Source: Flavobacteriaceae bacterium
GTDB lineage: Bacteria > Bacteroidota > Bacteroidia > Flavobacteriales > Flavobacteriaceae
Assembly: GCA_947472705.1 (NCBI GenBank)
Contig: CANJDA010000107.1
Span: 1 to 7,486, forward strand
Length of the DNA: 7,486 bases
Direction: 5' to 3'
Below the pieces are notes generated by a model. The model was not told where the DNA came from. It worked only from the letters and a program-made list of their open reading frames with translations, and made no database searches. Below, in pieces: positions 7,243 through 7,486 of the stretch. The position numbers and the translations under genes are program-made. The first letter of the stretch is position 1. Every line of letters begins with the position of its first letter.

Positions 7243-7273
7243 CAAATATAGACTAATAAAACAAAGATACAAA
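7243..7273 (-). promoter_or_regulatory. Bacteroidota-type promoter of ychF
   Basis: Reading leftward, TTTG (complement of 7270-7273) is followed after exactly 19 bases by TATATTTG (complement of 7243-7250). Every fixed position of the Bacteroidota consensus (TTTG, TAnnTTTG) matches, at optimal spacing. Transcription should start near 7237, giving ychF a leader of about 20 bases. Its location between the preceding gene and the MKAGIV start supports both a separate ychF transcript and the short ychF reading. Confidence 0.75.
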
Positions 7274-7317
7274 AGGCTTTAATTGTAGTTTTATGAAAAA
7301 TAAAAATGATGGTTTTC

Positions 7318-7486
7318 TTATTGTTTGTCGGCCATTTTAAGTACAATCTCTTGCTCTTCATCCGTAGCAGTTAAACCGGATACATTCCAATAATCGGAAA
7401 GGATGACATTTTTTTTATTGTAAAGTGTTTTGTCTTTGAAGACTTCGCTTTCTTTGTAAGTGAAATTAGTATTACTAAAGTTAGTA
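7318..7486 (-). CDS. C-terminal 55 codons of an unrecognised protein, cut by right edge
   Basis: On the minus strand an open frame enters from the right edge and ends at a TAA (complement of 7318-7320), giving 55 residues. The end reads SDYWNVSGLTATDEEQEIV and then LKMADKQ. It looks like real coding sequence: polar and charged residues mix normally, there is a plausible amphipathic helix at the C-terminus (about residues 40-54), and the stop falls just before an AT-rich non-coding gap. I do not recognise the family and no catalytic motif is visible. There is no clear hairpin terminator in the 100 bases before ychF, so some readthrough into ychF is possible. Confidence 0.6.
   Translation of the reverse strand, partial: TNFSNTNFTYKESEVFKDKTLYNKKNVILSDYWNVSGLTATDEEQEIVLKMADKQ

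Noticed and set aside
7218..7361. N-terminal extension of ychF with a hydrophobic stretch that looks like a membrane segment
   Set aside because: The YchF family starts at MKAGIV; the extension translates a promoter and AT-rich non-coding DNA and overlaps the preceding gene.
1..7486. A new defence or mobile system
   Set aside because: All complete genes are common chromosomal families in normal form, and there are no direct repeats, integrase-type genes, insertion ends or composition breaks visible.

Overview
This window looks like a chromosomal housekeeping segment from a member of the Bacteroidota, most likely Flavobacterium or a close relative. The evidence is an AT-rich composition, gene starts without Shine-Dalgarno sequences, promoter-like strings of the Bacteroidota type (TTTG, about 19-20 bases, TAnnTTTG), and the particular sequence types of ParC, ParE and YchF. 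The genus is inferred; nothing in the window names it.

The left part reads rightward. It holds the 3' part of a small lipoprotein gene (cut by the left edge), then a complete TerC-family membrane protein gene 33 bases later. A strong bidirectional hairpin terminator fills the 30-base gap where TerC meets the leftward-reading block.

The leftward-reading block starts at the right edge. It has the last 55 codons of an unrecognised gene, then ychF (universally conserved P-loop ATPase/GTPase; true start at 7217, not further upstream) with a textbook Bacteroidota promoter and its own terminator, then a 233-base gap, then parE and parC, 26 bases apart. ParE and ParC together form topoisomerase IV, the type II enzyme that unlinks daughter chromosomes. 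The compact spacing fits one parE-parC transcript ending at the shared terminator.

I see no mobile element, CRISPR array, rRNA or tRNA, and no convincing new biological system. The points most worth a second look are: an Ala at the ParC position that normally carries the fluoroquinolone-contacting Ser; acidic tails on both ends of ParC; a palindrome overlapping a candidate parE promoter; a consensus-like promoter inside the lipoprotein gene that could drive terC; and the risk of the small lipoprotein being mislabelled as a topoisomerase.
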